Origin: Desulfurococcales archaeon
GTDB lineage: Archaea > Thermoproteota > Thermoprotei_A > Sulfolobales > Fervidicoccaceae
Reading direction: 5' to 3'
Assembly (NCBI GenBank): GCA_027048265.1
Contig: JALTXS010000138.1
Location: forward strand, 1 to 41,035
DNA length: 41,035 bases
This document shows positions 24,666 to 32,737 of this stretch, one piece after another. Both the position numbers and the translations under genes were made by a program. The stretch's first letter is position 1. Each line of letters opens with the position of its first letter. A model generated the notes under the pieces. The model worked only from the letters and a program-made list of their open reading frames with translations. It made no database searches and had not been told where the DNA came from.

Positions 24666-26003
24666 TCAATATAGGAGCCCCCATATGAGGAAGCCCAGGG
24701 GAAAAGTAAAGATGCTTGAGAGTATCGCGTATGTTACTGTTAGCTTCAGGAACCTCCTGGCGGGCAGGGGGATCCCATTTTTCTTCAGTATTACGTATGC
24801 TACGTAGAGGGCAGGTGCTCCTGCCACGGAGGCGTTGCTCCCCAGGGTACCCCCCCATACAAGGGCCCAGTTAAGGGGCCAGGGGTCTATTCCCGTGGTC
24901 TCCGCTAAGTCGCGTATGACTAGCAGCATCGTGAGTATGTAGGCATCGTGCTCGATAACGGCGCTTATGGGCACGCTTATCCAGTACATGAATGCGAATC
25001 CCTTAACCGGGTCCCCGGCAACGAAGTTGGCCAGGTCCTCTGCCAGGGTTTCTAGGAAGCTCGACTTCTCGAGGCCTCCCACCAGGGCGAACAGGCTTGC
25101 ATAGAAGATGAGGGCTTTCCACTCGAGCTTTTCCACTATGTCCTCGAATGAAGGTGCGTTCGTCTTACCCATCTTCTTGAGAATCTCCACCGTCACGCCG
25201 AGGAGGGTTGCTCCCATTATGGTTATCGCTCCCAGGGGTAGTCCTATCAAGGGCCTTATGCTCATCAGGAAAATGGTTAGCAGGAAGAAGAAGAGAACCA
25301 CTAGGGTAAGCCTGCGGTCGAATTTATGGCTCAGCGCCTCCGTCGTATCCTGTAGTTTAGCTTGCGATTTTGGTGGTTGGGTTAGTTCCATTCGTTTCTT
25401 CTCTATGAAGACCTTGTAGAACGCCCAACTCGAGAGTATGAAACCCAAAGTTAGTATGGGGAAGCTGCTGGGACGACCATTCATCCAAAGGAAGTCCAGG
25501 AACTCAGCCCCCGCTATACTGTGCAGGAGCTGGGGCGGTAGGTCACCCAGCAGAAGTGCTGTCCCCATGAAGTTGGCAGAGAGGGCTACGAACACCACTG
25601 GGACCGTGGGGTCCTTCCTCTGGCTAAGGGCGGTGCTAATCACTATCGTGCCTATGAGTAATATGACGAGGACGTTGTCAACGAATATTGAAAGGAACCC
25701 GGCGAGTATGCCAATGACTAGCACGAATTTGTCGAAATTGTAACCCTTCTCAGAGAGCCTGTTTATAACGTAGATGGGCGCTCCTGCCTCCACGAGGTAC
25801 TGTGTGATTACCCACATACCCAACAGTATGGCTATAACGTTCCAGTCTACAGAGGAGAATGCTTCTCCTGGAGTCATGACGCCGGCGACTATCATGAGCA
25901 CGACGCCGAGGAGGCTCACGACAAGCCGGTCGACCAAACCCGTTATCACTAGAGCTATTGTGGCAGAGAATATCAGGAGAGCCCAGGTGGCTGCCTCCTC
26001 CAT
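24666..26003 (-). CDS. ArsB/NhaD-type anion or Na+/H+ transporter
   Basis: This 445-residue polytopic membrane protein belongs to the ion transporter superfamily (ArsB/NhaD/CitM). It shows SVDWNVIAILLGMWVI near residue 50, the half-membrane loop FLSIFVDNVLVILLIGTIVI, and the mirrored second-half loop GGTLGSNASVAGAPALYVAYVILKKNG, with a charged central loop (EKKRMELTQPPKSQAK, about 205-225). The two-fold repeat is visible. The frame extends to 26063, but the ATG at 26003 is preceded by GAGGGG about 8 nt upstream and begins a proper membrane helix. Whether it moves arsenite, Na+/H+ or an organic anion cannot be decided; no arsenic gene is near. Confidence 0.85.
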   Translation of the reverse strand: MEEAATWALLIFSATIALVITGLVDRLVVSLLGVVLMIVAGVMTPGEAFSSVDWNVIAILLGMWVITQYLVEAGAPIYVINRLSEKGYNFDKFVLVIGILAGFLSIFVDNVLVILLIGTIVISTALSQRKDPTVPVVFVALSANFMGTALLLGDLPPQLLHSIAGAEFLDFLWMNGRPSSFPILTLGFILSSWAFYKVFIEKKRMELTQPPKSQAKLQDTTEALSHKFDRRLTLVVLFFFLLTIFLMSIRPLIGLPLGAITIMGATLLGVTVEILKKMGKTNAPSFEDIVEKLEWKALIFYASLFALVGGLEKSSFLETLAEDLANFVAGDPVKGFAFMYWISVPISAVIEHDAYILTMLLVIRDLAETTGIDPWPLNWALVWGGTLGSNASVAGAPALYVAYVILKKNGIPLPARRFLKLTVTYAILSSIFTFPLGFLIWGLLY

Positions 26004-26137
26004 CACCGGCCCCTCAGGACCCCGGCGAGGGGTTATCGGCTTACCCTGTAGTAGGTGGGCCAAAATTAATTTAATTACTACAAGGGACCCTGTTATGAAT
26101 AATCACTTATTGATCATGTTCAACAGGTGGTCTTGGC

Positions 26138-26968
26138 ATGACGTTCAGGGCCGACGCTCCCACTATAGAGGGGGGGAAGCAGTACCACATTGAGGTAGCG
26201 CCTGGGGAGGTCTCCCGCTATGTGCTCCTGCCCGGCGACCCAGGGAGGGCGGAGAGGATTGCCAGGACTTGGGACGAGCACATGCTGGTTGCAAGGCACC
26301 GGGAGTATACGACCTTCACGGGGACATACAAGGGTGTACCTATAAGCGTGACCTCTACTGGAATAGGCTCTCCAAGCGCCGCCATTGCAGTTGAGGAGCT
26401 CCTTAGGGTGGGGGCCGATACTTTCATAAGAGTGGGCACTACTGGCAGCATACAGCCCGGAGTGGGTCTTGGGGACCTTATAATAAGCTTGGCTGCCGTG
26501 AGGCTTGAGGGGACTTCGAAACAGTATGTTATGCCAGAGTACCCGGCCGTTGCTAGCCCCGAGGTGGTTATGGCCCTGGTCGAGGCGGCTGAGAGCCTTG
26601 GGGTCAGGTACTGGGTGGGCATCACCGCGTCGACGGACAGCTTCTACCTGGGCCAGGGCAGGCCGGGGTTCAAGGGATACATGCAGTCCTGGGCCAAGAC
26701 CATCGTAGACGACCTTAGGGCGGCTGGTGTCATGAACTTTGAGATGGAGTCCGCCACCATATTCACCCTCTCGAACATATACGGGGCACGAGCGGGGACC
26801 GTGTGTGCTGTAATAGCCAACAGGGTTGACAACACCTTCCAGCCTGGTGTGGGCGTCGACGATGCCATAAGGGTAGCCAATGAGGCGGTTAAGATTCTTA
26901 GCGAGTGGGATGAGGTCAAGAGGGAGCGTGGTAAGAGGTACTTCTATCCCAGCTTGTGGAGGAAATGA
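26138..26968 (+). CDS. udp: Uridine phosphorylase (nucleoside phosphorylase family 1)
   Basis: This 276-residue enzyme phosphorolyses a nucleoside to base and ribose-1-phosphate. The phosphate loop is LLPGDPGRAERIA (29-41), and GIGSPSAAIAVEEL and RVGTTGSIQPGVGLGDLII form the typical core. The ribose-binding NFEMESATIFTL carries the conserved Met-Glu pair. TTGSIQ and FEMES resemble uridine rather than hexameric purine-nucleoside phosphorylases, but inosine or other nucleosides are possible in archaea. The ATG at 26138 follows AGGTGGT. The next gene, a PfkB kinase, starts 4 nt after its stop, suggesting joint nucleoside or ribose-phosphate metabolism. Confidence 0.92.
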   Translation: MTFRADAPTIEGGKQYHIEVAPGEVSRYVLLPGDPGRAERIARTWDEHMLVARHREYTTFTGTYKGVPISVTSTGIGSPSAAIAVEELLRVGADTFIRVGTTGSIQPGVGLGDLIISLAAVRLEGTSKQYVMPEYPAVASPEVVMALVEAAESLGVRYWVGITASTDSFYLGQGRPGFKGYMQSWAKTIVDDLRAAGVMNFEMESATIFTLSNIYGARAGTVCAVIANRVDNTFQPGVGVDDAIRVANEAVKILSEWDEVKRERGKRYFYPSLWRK

Positions 26969-26972
26969 TGCG

Positions 26973-27887
26973 GTGAAGCTACAGGCCGCCATTGGTAATG
27001 TTAACATCGACGTTATAGTATGGGTTGGTGAAATACCCCCACCTGACGGCAGTGTGAAGGCCGACAGGATACTCCACACGATGGGCGGTGGTGCCGTCAA
27101 CTATAGCGTAGCCGTGGCACGCATGGGCCACAAGGTACTACTACACGGGGCCGTCGCAGACGTTTTTAACCGTCTAGGATTCCGCAGGTGGCTGGAGGAG
27201 CAGGGCGTTAACACCAGTCTTCTAGTAGAAATGGAGGGTGACCCCGGAACAACAGTCGTGCTTAACGTTGGGGGCCAGCCTAGGCGGATAATATCCTACC
27301 GGGGGGTCAACTCCCTGCTACATCCAAAGCACGTGGCACAGGCTTTTTCAAGTCTTGAGAGAGAGCCCCACCTGGTCCACCTGGCAAGCACTCGACTAGA
27401 CATTACCAATGCCTTCCTGGAGACCAGAGAGAGGCTCGGGTGGAGGAGCCTGGCCTCACTAGACCCAGGTAGTGAGACTCCCAGCCTCGCCCAACATCTC
27501 GCTGAGCTACTTGAGCAGATAGACATACTTCTAATGAACAGGGAAGAGTACAGCATGGTATTCAACTCTCCACCAGGAGAGCTTGTTCAGACGCATCCCC
27601 ACCTAATACTCGTTCTTAAAGAGGGTAGGAGAGGCGCCACCGTATACTGGAAGGAGGGGCGGGCACACGCGACGCCTCCTCCAGTGAAAGCGGTGGACAC
27701 CACTGGCTCTGGTGATGCGTTCAACGCGGCCTTCAACACCTGTATGCTGGAGCGAATGGAGCCCCGAGAATGCGTTAGAATGGGGGTTGCCGCGGGGAGC
27801 CTCAAAGCTATGAGAGAGGGGTCTACCTCAAGCCCCTTGAGGGACGAGGTGGAGGAGTTCGCCCAAAGGGTAGCCTTGGGGCCCTGA
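26973..27887 (+). CDS. PfkB-family carbohydrate or nucleoside kinase
   Basis: This 304-residue kinase has the first PfkB signature region HTMGGGAVNYSVAVARMGHKV (about 32-52) and the second DTTGSGDAFNAAF with the catalytic Asp near residue 253. I chose the GTG at 26973 because it is the first start after the upstream stop (4 nt away), GGAGG lies about 12 nt upstream, and the domain begins at LQAAIGNVNIDVI. Because it follows a nucleoside phosphorylase, candidate substrates are a nucleoside or ribose-1-phosphate, as for known archaeal PfkB enzymes that feed ribose-1,5-bisphosphate. The sequence alone does not decide this. Confidence 0.9.
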   Translation: MKLQAAIGNVNIDVIVWVGEIPPPDGSVKADRILHTMGGGAVNYSVAVARMGHKVLLHGAVADVFNRLGFRRWLEEQGVNTSLLVEMEGDPGTTVVLNVGGQPRRIISYRGVNSLLHPKHVAQAFSSLEREPHLVHLASTRLDITNAFLETRERLGWRSLASLDPGSETPSLAQHLAELLEQIDILLMNREEYSMVFNSPPGELVQTHPHLILVLKEGRRGATVYWKEGRAHATPPPVKAVDTTGSGDAFNAAFNTCMLERMEPRECVRMGVAAGSLKAMREGSTSSPLRDEVEEFAQRVALGP

Positions 27888-27983
27888 TTTGCAACGTTTG
27901 TGGAACAATGCTTTTAATCTGCTTAACGCTTGAAAAGAACCCTCGCTTGCTCCATTTCTCGGCAGTAGCGTGGTGCGGGTGAT

Positions 27984-29375
27984 GTGGTTGGAAACGAGGT
28001 TGTGAACCCTGGGCTCATTGTTGTCAAGTTCGGAGGATCCATACTTGACAGCGGAGAAGGCTATCGCCGAGCCGCCGCCTACGTTGAGGGGCTGAGGAGG
28101 AAGGGCTTCCAGGTCATCGTAGTGGTCTCCGCCCTCAAGGGCGTAACCGATGCACTTATAGAGGCATATGAGAGGTCCTCCAGGGACGCCCTTCTCACCG
28201 TTATAAAGAAACACGACAAGGTTATAAGTGAGCTTGGAGGAGAGAGCCCCTACTTGGATAGAGCTAGGGAGCTCCTCGTGCACTTGGAGAACATTCACAA
28301 GGCCTACCTCTACTTGGGCCTAGGCGATTCGAGGATAAAGGACCTGATTGTTAGCTTCGGCGAGCGAATTTCTACCCAGCTTATGGCAACGGCGCTTGAC
28401 TCCATGGGCATGAAGGCGAAGCCCCTCTTCGGCAGGGAGGCAGGCATTATTACCAACGATAAATTCGGGGAGGCAAACCCCCTGCCCGAGTCCAGAAGCA
28501 TGGTAGCAGAGAGGCTCGGGGTGCTTGTTAAGACCGACTGGGTCCCCGTTGTCGCGGGCTTTATAGGGGAAACAAGGGAGGGCAAGGTCACAACTATGGG
28601 TAGAGGGGGAAGCGATTTCACCGCTACTTTCATAGCGTCGAGCATAGGCGCGGGCGAGGTCCATCTTGTGACAGATGTCGAGGGGGTCAAGACAGGTGAT
28701 CCCAGAGTCTTCGAAAACGCCCGTCTAATACCCGTTATCAGTTATGACGAAGCAATAGAGCTGGCCCACCTGGGGGGGAAGAAGTTCCACCCGAGGACCT
28801 TCGAGCCCCTGAGGGAGAGCCCCATTGTCACGAGGGTCAGGAGCCTAGAGAGCGAAAAATCGACCAGCATTGTCAAGACCTGGAGAAAGCCCCCGCTCAA
28901 GGCGGTGACAATCCTTAATGGTCTGGAGCTCGTCATGGTCAGAGGCGCGGGCATGGTGGGGCGCCTGGGCACCGCGGCGCGGGTTATGAAGGCCTTCAGC
29001 GAGGCCGGGGTCAACATAATAGCAATTAGCCAGCCCGTGAGCGAAACCAGTATCAACCTGGTGGTGAAGCAGGGGAGCGGAGAGAGGCTTTCCAGCAAAC
29101 TCGACTCACTTGTGGAGGAGAGGATTATACGCGACTACGAGATACTTGATCAGGCGAGTGCTATCTCACTAGTAGGCTACGGGCTCAGGCAACCCGGTGT
29201 CATAGGCGAGATGCTGGGGGTCCTAAGAGGTCATGATGTATACATGCTCGCTAAGGGGCCCATGGAGGTCAGCTTGAGCGTCGTGGCCCCAGGGAAGGAG
29301 GCAAGGGGTATAGCTAACAAGTATCACGACCTTGTCATTTCCCAAGAGTGGGAAGACGTCCAGGGCATATTATAG
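27984..29375 (+). CDS. lysC: Aspartate kinase
   Basis: This 463-residue enzyme phosphorylates aspartate, the first step toward threonine, methionine and lysine or homoserine. VVKFGGSIL (13-21) is the nucleotide-binding start, followed by RISTQLMATAL and the substrate loop TMGRGGSDFTATFIASSIGA (near 210). Two ACT domains at the C-terminus (about 305-375 and 380-455; MVGRLGTAARVMKAFSEAGVNIIAISQ and VIGEMLGVLRGHDVYMLAKG) indicate amino-acid feedback control. The GTG at 27984 follows GGGTGAT. CTTTTAATC at about 27912 may be the TATA box. Other pathway genes are not next to it here. Confidence 0.95.
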   Translation: MVGNEVVNPGLIVVKFGGSILDSGEGYRRAAAYVEGLRRKGFQVIVVVSALKGVTDALIEAYERSSRDALLTVIKKHDKVISELGGESPYLDRARELLVHLENIHKAYLYLGLGDSRIKDLIVSFGERISTQLMATALDSMGMKAKPLFGREAGIITNDKFGEANPLPESRSMVAERLGVLVKTDWVPVVAGFIGETREGKVTTMGRGGSDFTATFIASSIGAGEVHLVTDVEGVKTGDPRVFENARLIPVISYDEAIELAHLGGKKFHPRTFEPLRESPIVTRVRSLESEKSTSIVKTWRKPPLKAVTILNGLELVMVRGAGMVGRLGTAARVMKAFSEAGVNIIAISQPVSETSINLVVKQGSGERLSSKLDSLVEERIIRDYEILDQASAISLVGYGLRQPGVIGEMLGVLRGHDVYMLAKGPMEVSLSVVAPGKEARGIANKYHDLVISQEWEDVQGIL

Positions 29376-29389
29376 ATGAGTTGCCGGTT

Positions 29390-29701
29390 TTACGGGTTTA
29401 TTGTCAACTCTAGCTTCTCAATTGTCCTCCCGCCGGACTGGTAGTACACCCTGACTGTATTTATTGAAGAACGTGCAAGCCCCGTCTTCACCACGTAGGT
29501 TCTCCCGGGTTGTAAGACCGTGTCAGGCTTGAACCCCTCCTTGACCCTAAGTCTGCGGCTCTTCTCTCCCGTGTAGAGAGTCCCCGGGAGGCTACTGGTA
29601 TACTCGACCTCAACTTTCCACAGCCTAGCCTCCCTGTCCCCCTTGTTTGTTATGGCTATGCTGCCCTTTTCATCGACCACGACCTCTAGCAACACGTCCA
29701 C
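29390..29701 (-). CDS. Hypothetical beta-rich protein
   Basis: I do not recognise this 103-residue protein. It has alternating hydrophobic strands (MDVLLEVVVDEKGSIAITNKGD, LWKVEVEYTSSLPG, RTYVVKTGL, INTVRVYYQSG) and no membrane helix or signal peptide, suggesting a small Ig-like or beta-sandwich domain. The motif SIAITNKGDREARLWKVEVEY resembles the start of CARDB/DUF11-type adhesion domains, but only weakly. Its stop lies 14 nt from the convergent lysC stop. The codon pattern is like its neighbours, so I think it is a real gene. Confidence 0.6.
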   Translation of the reverse strand: MDVLLEVVVDEKGSIAITNKGDREARLWKVEVEYTSSLPGTLYTGEKSRRLRVKEGFKPDTVLQPGRTYVVKTGLARSSINTVRVYYQSGGRTIEKLELTINP

Positions 29702-30065
29702 CCTGTAGGCTACTCGTATTTACTTGGGTCCTCGTTTAAATTGGCCAGCCTGGTATAAATTATGATCTGGGGGAGAGGGTCGGGGACAGCTTTTATACAT
29801 AGAGATACCTGGGGCTTTTGCGAAAGCGCACACAGTCTAGCATAACGCATTACTCGAGGTGTCCCGACATCCAGAATTGCATGAGTTGACTGGTTGAATA
29901 CGTGTTAGGGGGTCTGGCCCATTCGTGGAACCACTAATTGAGGAGCTGGGCTCTGTTATAACGGCCTTCTCCACCCAATCCCTGTTTGCAGATAAGGGTC
30001 CTGTCAAGAGGGGTAATACGTTGACCAAACGCCTGTAGACCTCCTAGGTCTTGGAGGTGGGTACC
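29702..30065 (+). other. Long leader region with promoter and no clear gene
   Basis: A plus-strand TATA element TTTTATACAT (29790-29799) would start a transcript near 29820 that runs about 245 nt before the TTG at 30066. The stretch includes GCGAAAGCGC (29820-29831 area), a small hairpin. A 37-codon frame from GTG 29925 to 30038 (VEPLIEELGSVITAFSTQ...) is open but weak. I see no box C/D, SRP or RNase P signature. It could be a structured leader, a small RNA or a short peptide gene. Confidence 0.35.
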
Positions 30066-30638
30066 TTGGCGAGTAATGGTGCCCTGAAGACGCTCGTCCA
30101 TGCACAGACTGTTGTGAGGGGGCTCCTGAGAGAGATAGAGATGCTCGTATCTAAGATTGAGAAGGCAGAGGAAAAGATGTTTGACAAAGCAATATTAATT
30201 GACGAACTTTGGCCGAGCCTTTCGTCAGCCCTTGAGTATTTCGCCGAGAGACTGGAGATGTTCAGTACATTAAGGTCCCTTTATGTTTCCAAGTACGTGA
30301 TGGAGGCACTTGATTCCATGCTGGAGAGCATAGAGGACCCCGCCAGGATACCCGTGGTGCTGAGGGCCACTATTATGGCCCTGGAGAGGACGGGTTCCAT
30401 GCTAATGGAGTCTCACCAGGCGGAGGGCCTGTACCTGAGGATAGTTGCTGCAGAGCTTGAGGGAATGGCTGAGGCCCATGCAGTGGAGCTAGGTAACCAG
30501 GAGGAGAGCCAGGCCATAGTAGAAAGCCTGCTAACAAGCGCACTCCAGTATGGGGAAATAGAGGCGCGTAGGAAGATGCCCCCCACCCCAATCATCCGTA
30601 GCCTGAGCCCCGAGGAGCTCCTAGCTGGTCAAGTGTAG
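30066..30638 (+). CDS. All-helical protein, possibly ESCRT-III/CdvB-like
   Basis: This 190-residue protein has no assured family. It is almost wholly alpha-helical: a long amphipathic helix at VRGLLREIEMLVSKIEKAEEKMFDKAI (about 14-40), then DELWPSLSSALEYFAERLEMFSTLRSLYVSKYVMEALDSMLESIED, then RIPVVLRATIMALERTGSMLM. The helix spacing, the xxMFDK segment and the following long hairpin recall SNF7-fold CdvB paralogues, but the consensus LExxxRRLExRDxxLFxK is only partly met. The end KMPPTPIIRSLSPEELLAGQV looks like a short tail motif. I chose the TTG at 30066 since GGAGGTG lies 6 nt upstream. Family assignment is tentative. Confidence 0.6.
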   Translation: MASNGALKTLVHAQTVVRGLLREIEMLVSKIEKAEEKMFDKAILIDELWPSLSSALEYFAERLEMFSTLRSLYVSKYVMEALDSMLESIEDPARIPVVLRATIMALERTGSMLMESHQAEGLYLRIVAAELEGMAEAHAVELGNQEESQAIVESLLTSALQYGEIEARRKMPPTPIIRSLSPEELLAGQV

Positions 30639-31267
30639 CCCATTTTTTCAAGCCTGTCCAAGTCAGCCCAATCTGGGAGCCTGCCCGATTTCAGCTCTCC
30701 AGCAAGCCTTCTGAGCACTCCATACAGTGCATCAACCGGGTCCCTCCCCTTGTTCACTACTTCCTCGAAAACGAACCTGTAGTGCATCCTCATCTCCTCC
30801 ACATACTGGCGATAGAGGTGGGGAGGCACGCTGCTCTCCTCCCCCTCGCCTGCCTCTTCAAGTCCCGGGCACTTCGTGTCCAGCTCTAACTCCTCGTTGC
30901 CAGGTGCTATGGGGAGGCCTGGATAGAGCCGGCACTTCATGGGCCGTGCGGGGTATATTTTACAATAGGTTCTGCCCTCGCCATTGAATCCCAGAAAAAC
31001 ACAACGCCCGTTCACGTCACCCGCAAGGCCAATGTGGGGGATGTGGGCCGCTATTATCAGGTTAGTGTAAACATGGAGAAACGTCACAACATCCACATCA
31101 AGATAACGGGCCATCCTCACCACGTCGAACACGGAGAGGTGAACGTTAGGCCCCGTCCCACAGCATACGTCACACCTTATACATTTGAACCTAAATGGCC
31201 TTCCGGGTCGTATCCTCGGGTTCTTCCTAACCTCGTCATAGTCCTCCAGCCTAACGCTCTTGACCAC
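30629..31267 (-). CDS. YkgJ-type CxxCxxCC Fe-S/zinc-cluster protein (UPF0153)
   Basis: This 212-residue protein has the family's first motif CIRCDVCCGTG (29-39) and the second cluster segment YCKIYPARPMKCRLYPG (about 101-117), with CPG further on. Such proteins bind a metal or Fe-S cluster through CxxCxxCC and YCxIYxxRPxxCRxYP. Their substrate and reaction are unknown. The C-terminal 70 residues are helical and family-variable. The GTG at 31267 follows GGTGA 7 nt upstream. Its 3' end overlaps the end of the convergent helical protein gene by 10 nt. Confidence 0.9.
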   Translation of the reverse strand: MVKSVRLEDYDEVRKNPRIRPGRPFRFKCIRCDVCCGTGPNVHLSVFDVVRMARYLDVDVVTFLHVYTNLIIAAHIPHIGLAGDVNGRCVFLGFNGEGRTYCKIYPARPMKCRLYPGLPIAPGNEELELDTKCPGLEEAGEGEESSVPPHLYRQYVEEMRMHYRFVFEEVVNKGRDPVDALYGVLRRLAGELKSGRLPDWADLDRLEKMGYT

Positions 31268-31310
31268 AGCCTGTCACCATTACACTAAACACTTTACCCA
31301 CGCAGACGGT

Positions 31311-31321
31311 CTATATTTTAA
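31311..31321 (+). promoter_or_regulatory. TATA box of the Mrp-type ATPase gene
   Basis: CTATATTTTAA ends about 18 nt before the GTG at 31339; the box centre is about 24 nt upstream. This spacing implies a leaderless mRNA beginning at or near the GTG. Confidence 0.5.
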
Positions 31322-31338
31322 CAGCGGCACCACTACCG

Positions 31339-32250
31339 GTGGGCGTCTTGTCGTCAAAACCCTCGCTAAGACTACAGGTGCCCAAGAAGGGGGCTGGAGG
31401 CGCTGGGGGAGCCCCCTCTACCAGGGGAGGTCCTGGGATAGAGGTGCTCTTCCAAAGGGCCCATGAGAAGCTAAGCAGGTTCAAGGCACACCTCATAGTC
31501 TTGAGCGGCAAGGGAGGTGTTGGCAAGACATTTATCGCCACAAGCCTCGCCCTCTACCTAGCTAGGAAGGGGCTGAAGGTTGGTCTTTTCGACGCCGACG
31601 AGACGGGGGCAGCCGTCCCATTCGTACTGGGGGAGAGGAACGCCGAGGTCCTGGTCGTGGAGAAGACCAAGGAGCTGCTCCCGCTCGAGTCCCGTTATGG
31701 CATAAAGTTCATGAGCATAGAGCCATTCCTACCAGAGGGAGAAACACCACTGCTTTGGGAAGGAGCCCTACGGACACGGTTCATCGTTGACACGCTTTCT
31801 AACACGCGGTGGGGGGACCTGGACGTAATGGTCTATGACCTCCCCCCGGGGACGGGAGACGAAGTAATAACTATCGCCCAGGTTATCCCGCCACCGCGGT
31901 TCGCTATAATAGTGTCATCACCGGGCCAGATCGCTGAGAGCGTTGTGAGAAAAGCTATAGTCTTTGCCCAGAAGATGCAGTTGCCGATAATGGGTCTAGT
32001 GGAGAACATGAGTTATGTGAACTGCAATGGAGAGAAGGTAGAGGTGCTGGGCGAGAGCACTGCTGATAAGCTTGCCAGGGAATACGATATAGAGGTTCTG
32101 GCGAGGATACCCCTGGATCCGGCTATAAGGAGGGCACATGACGAGGGGAGGCCCATATACGAGGTGGCGCCGGGGAGCGAGATTGACTACACATTAGCCG
32201 AGCTTGCTGAAAGGGTCTATGGACTTCTACGGGTCATGAAAATACTGTGA
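31339..32250 (+). CDS. Mrp/NBP35-type P-loop ATPase lacking the CxxC cluster motif
   Basis: This 303-residue ATPase has the deviant Walker A SGKGGVGKT (56-64), the switch motif FDADETGAAVP, DLPPGTGDEV (near 173) and VENMSY. Mrp/ApbC proteins carry Fe-S clusters to targets, with a CPxC/CxxC motif after VENMSY that bridges a cluster between subunits. Here that place reads SYVNCNGEKVEVLG, with only one Cys. The N-terminal Gly/Pro-rich tail (KKGAGGAGGAPSTRGGPG) is unusual. The protein could bind a cluster differently, or be a non-Fe-S ATPase. The TATA box 24 nt before the GTG supports a leaderless start. It ends 3 nt before the convergent alkyltransferase gene. Confidence 0.85.
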   Translation: MGVLSSKPSLRLQVPKKGAGGAGGAPSTRGGPGIEVLFQRAHEKLSRFKAHLIVLSGKGGVGKTFIATSLALYLARKGLKVGLFDADETGAAVPFVLGERNAEVLVVEKTKELLPLESRYGIKFMSIEPFLPEGETPLLWEGALRTRFIVDTLSNTRWGDLDVMVYDLPPGTGDEVITIAQVIPPPRFAIIVSSPGQIAESVVRKAIVFAQKMQLPIMGLVENMSYVNCNGEKVEVLGESTADKLAREYDIEVLARIPLDPAIRRAHDEGRPIYEVAPGSEIDYTLAELAERVYGLLRVMKIL

Positions 32251-32253
32251 GCT

Positions 32254-32565
32254 CTACAGGAGCTCCTCCGACAGGCTCATTATATGCTCTCTCCTTACCC
32301 GACCCCTCTCGTCAAACGAGACCCCTTCTAACTCCAGTAGCCTTCTCTTGAACTCAACTCCTCCGGGACCCGAGTATCCCACCAGCTCGCCCCGTGACCC
32401 CACAACCCTGTGACATGGAACCACGGGGGCCTCATCATTCATAGCCACAAGCCTCCCCACTGCCCGTGGGCTGGTTCCGAGGACGCGGGCCATGTCTCCG
32501 TAAGTCACAACACGGCCTGGGGGAATTAGGAGCAAGAGGGTCTTGAGGAGGGACAGCTTGTCCAA
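32254..32565 (-). CDS. Minimal O6-alkylguanine-DNA alkyltransferase domain
   Basis: This 103-residue protein is only the C-terminal DNA-binding/active domain of alkyltransferases. PCHRVVGSRGELVGYSGPGGVEFKR (50-74) carries nucleophile Cys51 in PCHRV, and TYGDMARVLGTSPRAVGRLVAMND is the helix-turn-helix that flips the base. The Cys is present, so it can in principle accept an alkyl group, unlike the Trp-type alkyltransferase-like proteins. The N-terminal domain of full-length MGMT (about 80 residues) is absent. The TTG at 32565 follows GGGTGA 7 nt upstream. It is transcribed divergently from mpgS. Confidence 0.88.
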   Translation of the reverse strand: MDKLSLLKTLLLLIPPGRVVTYGDMARVLGTSPRAVGRLVAMNDEAPVVPCHRVVGSRGELVGYSGPGGVEFKRRLLELEGVSFDERGRVRREHIMSLSEELL

Positions 32566-32737
32566 CTGCTTTCACCCTGTTTAGAGAAAATGATATGAGT
32601 CCCCTATCCCAAGTACTAACATGCCTCATGCTTGCCTAATGGCTGTTATCCTCTAAACTGGTCTCTCAGAGAACTGTGTGTTTTCTAATTTCCCCGTCTG
32701 GCGGGGTGGCTGGCCCCCGGATGGCCGTGTTACGCTT

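Noticed and set aside
26120-27100. 326-codon minus-strand frame
   Set aside because: Antisense of the uridine phosphorylase, which has clear family motifs; the long frame comes from G+C-rich codon bias.
29925-30038. 37-codon frame in the leader of the helical protein gene
   Set aside because: Too short and without a clear ribosome-binding site to claim as a gene; mentioned in the leader entry.
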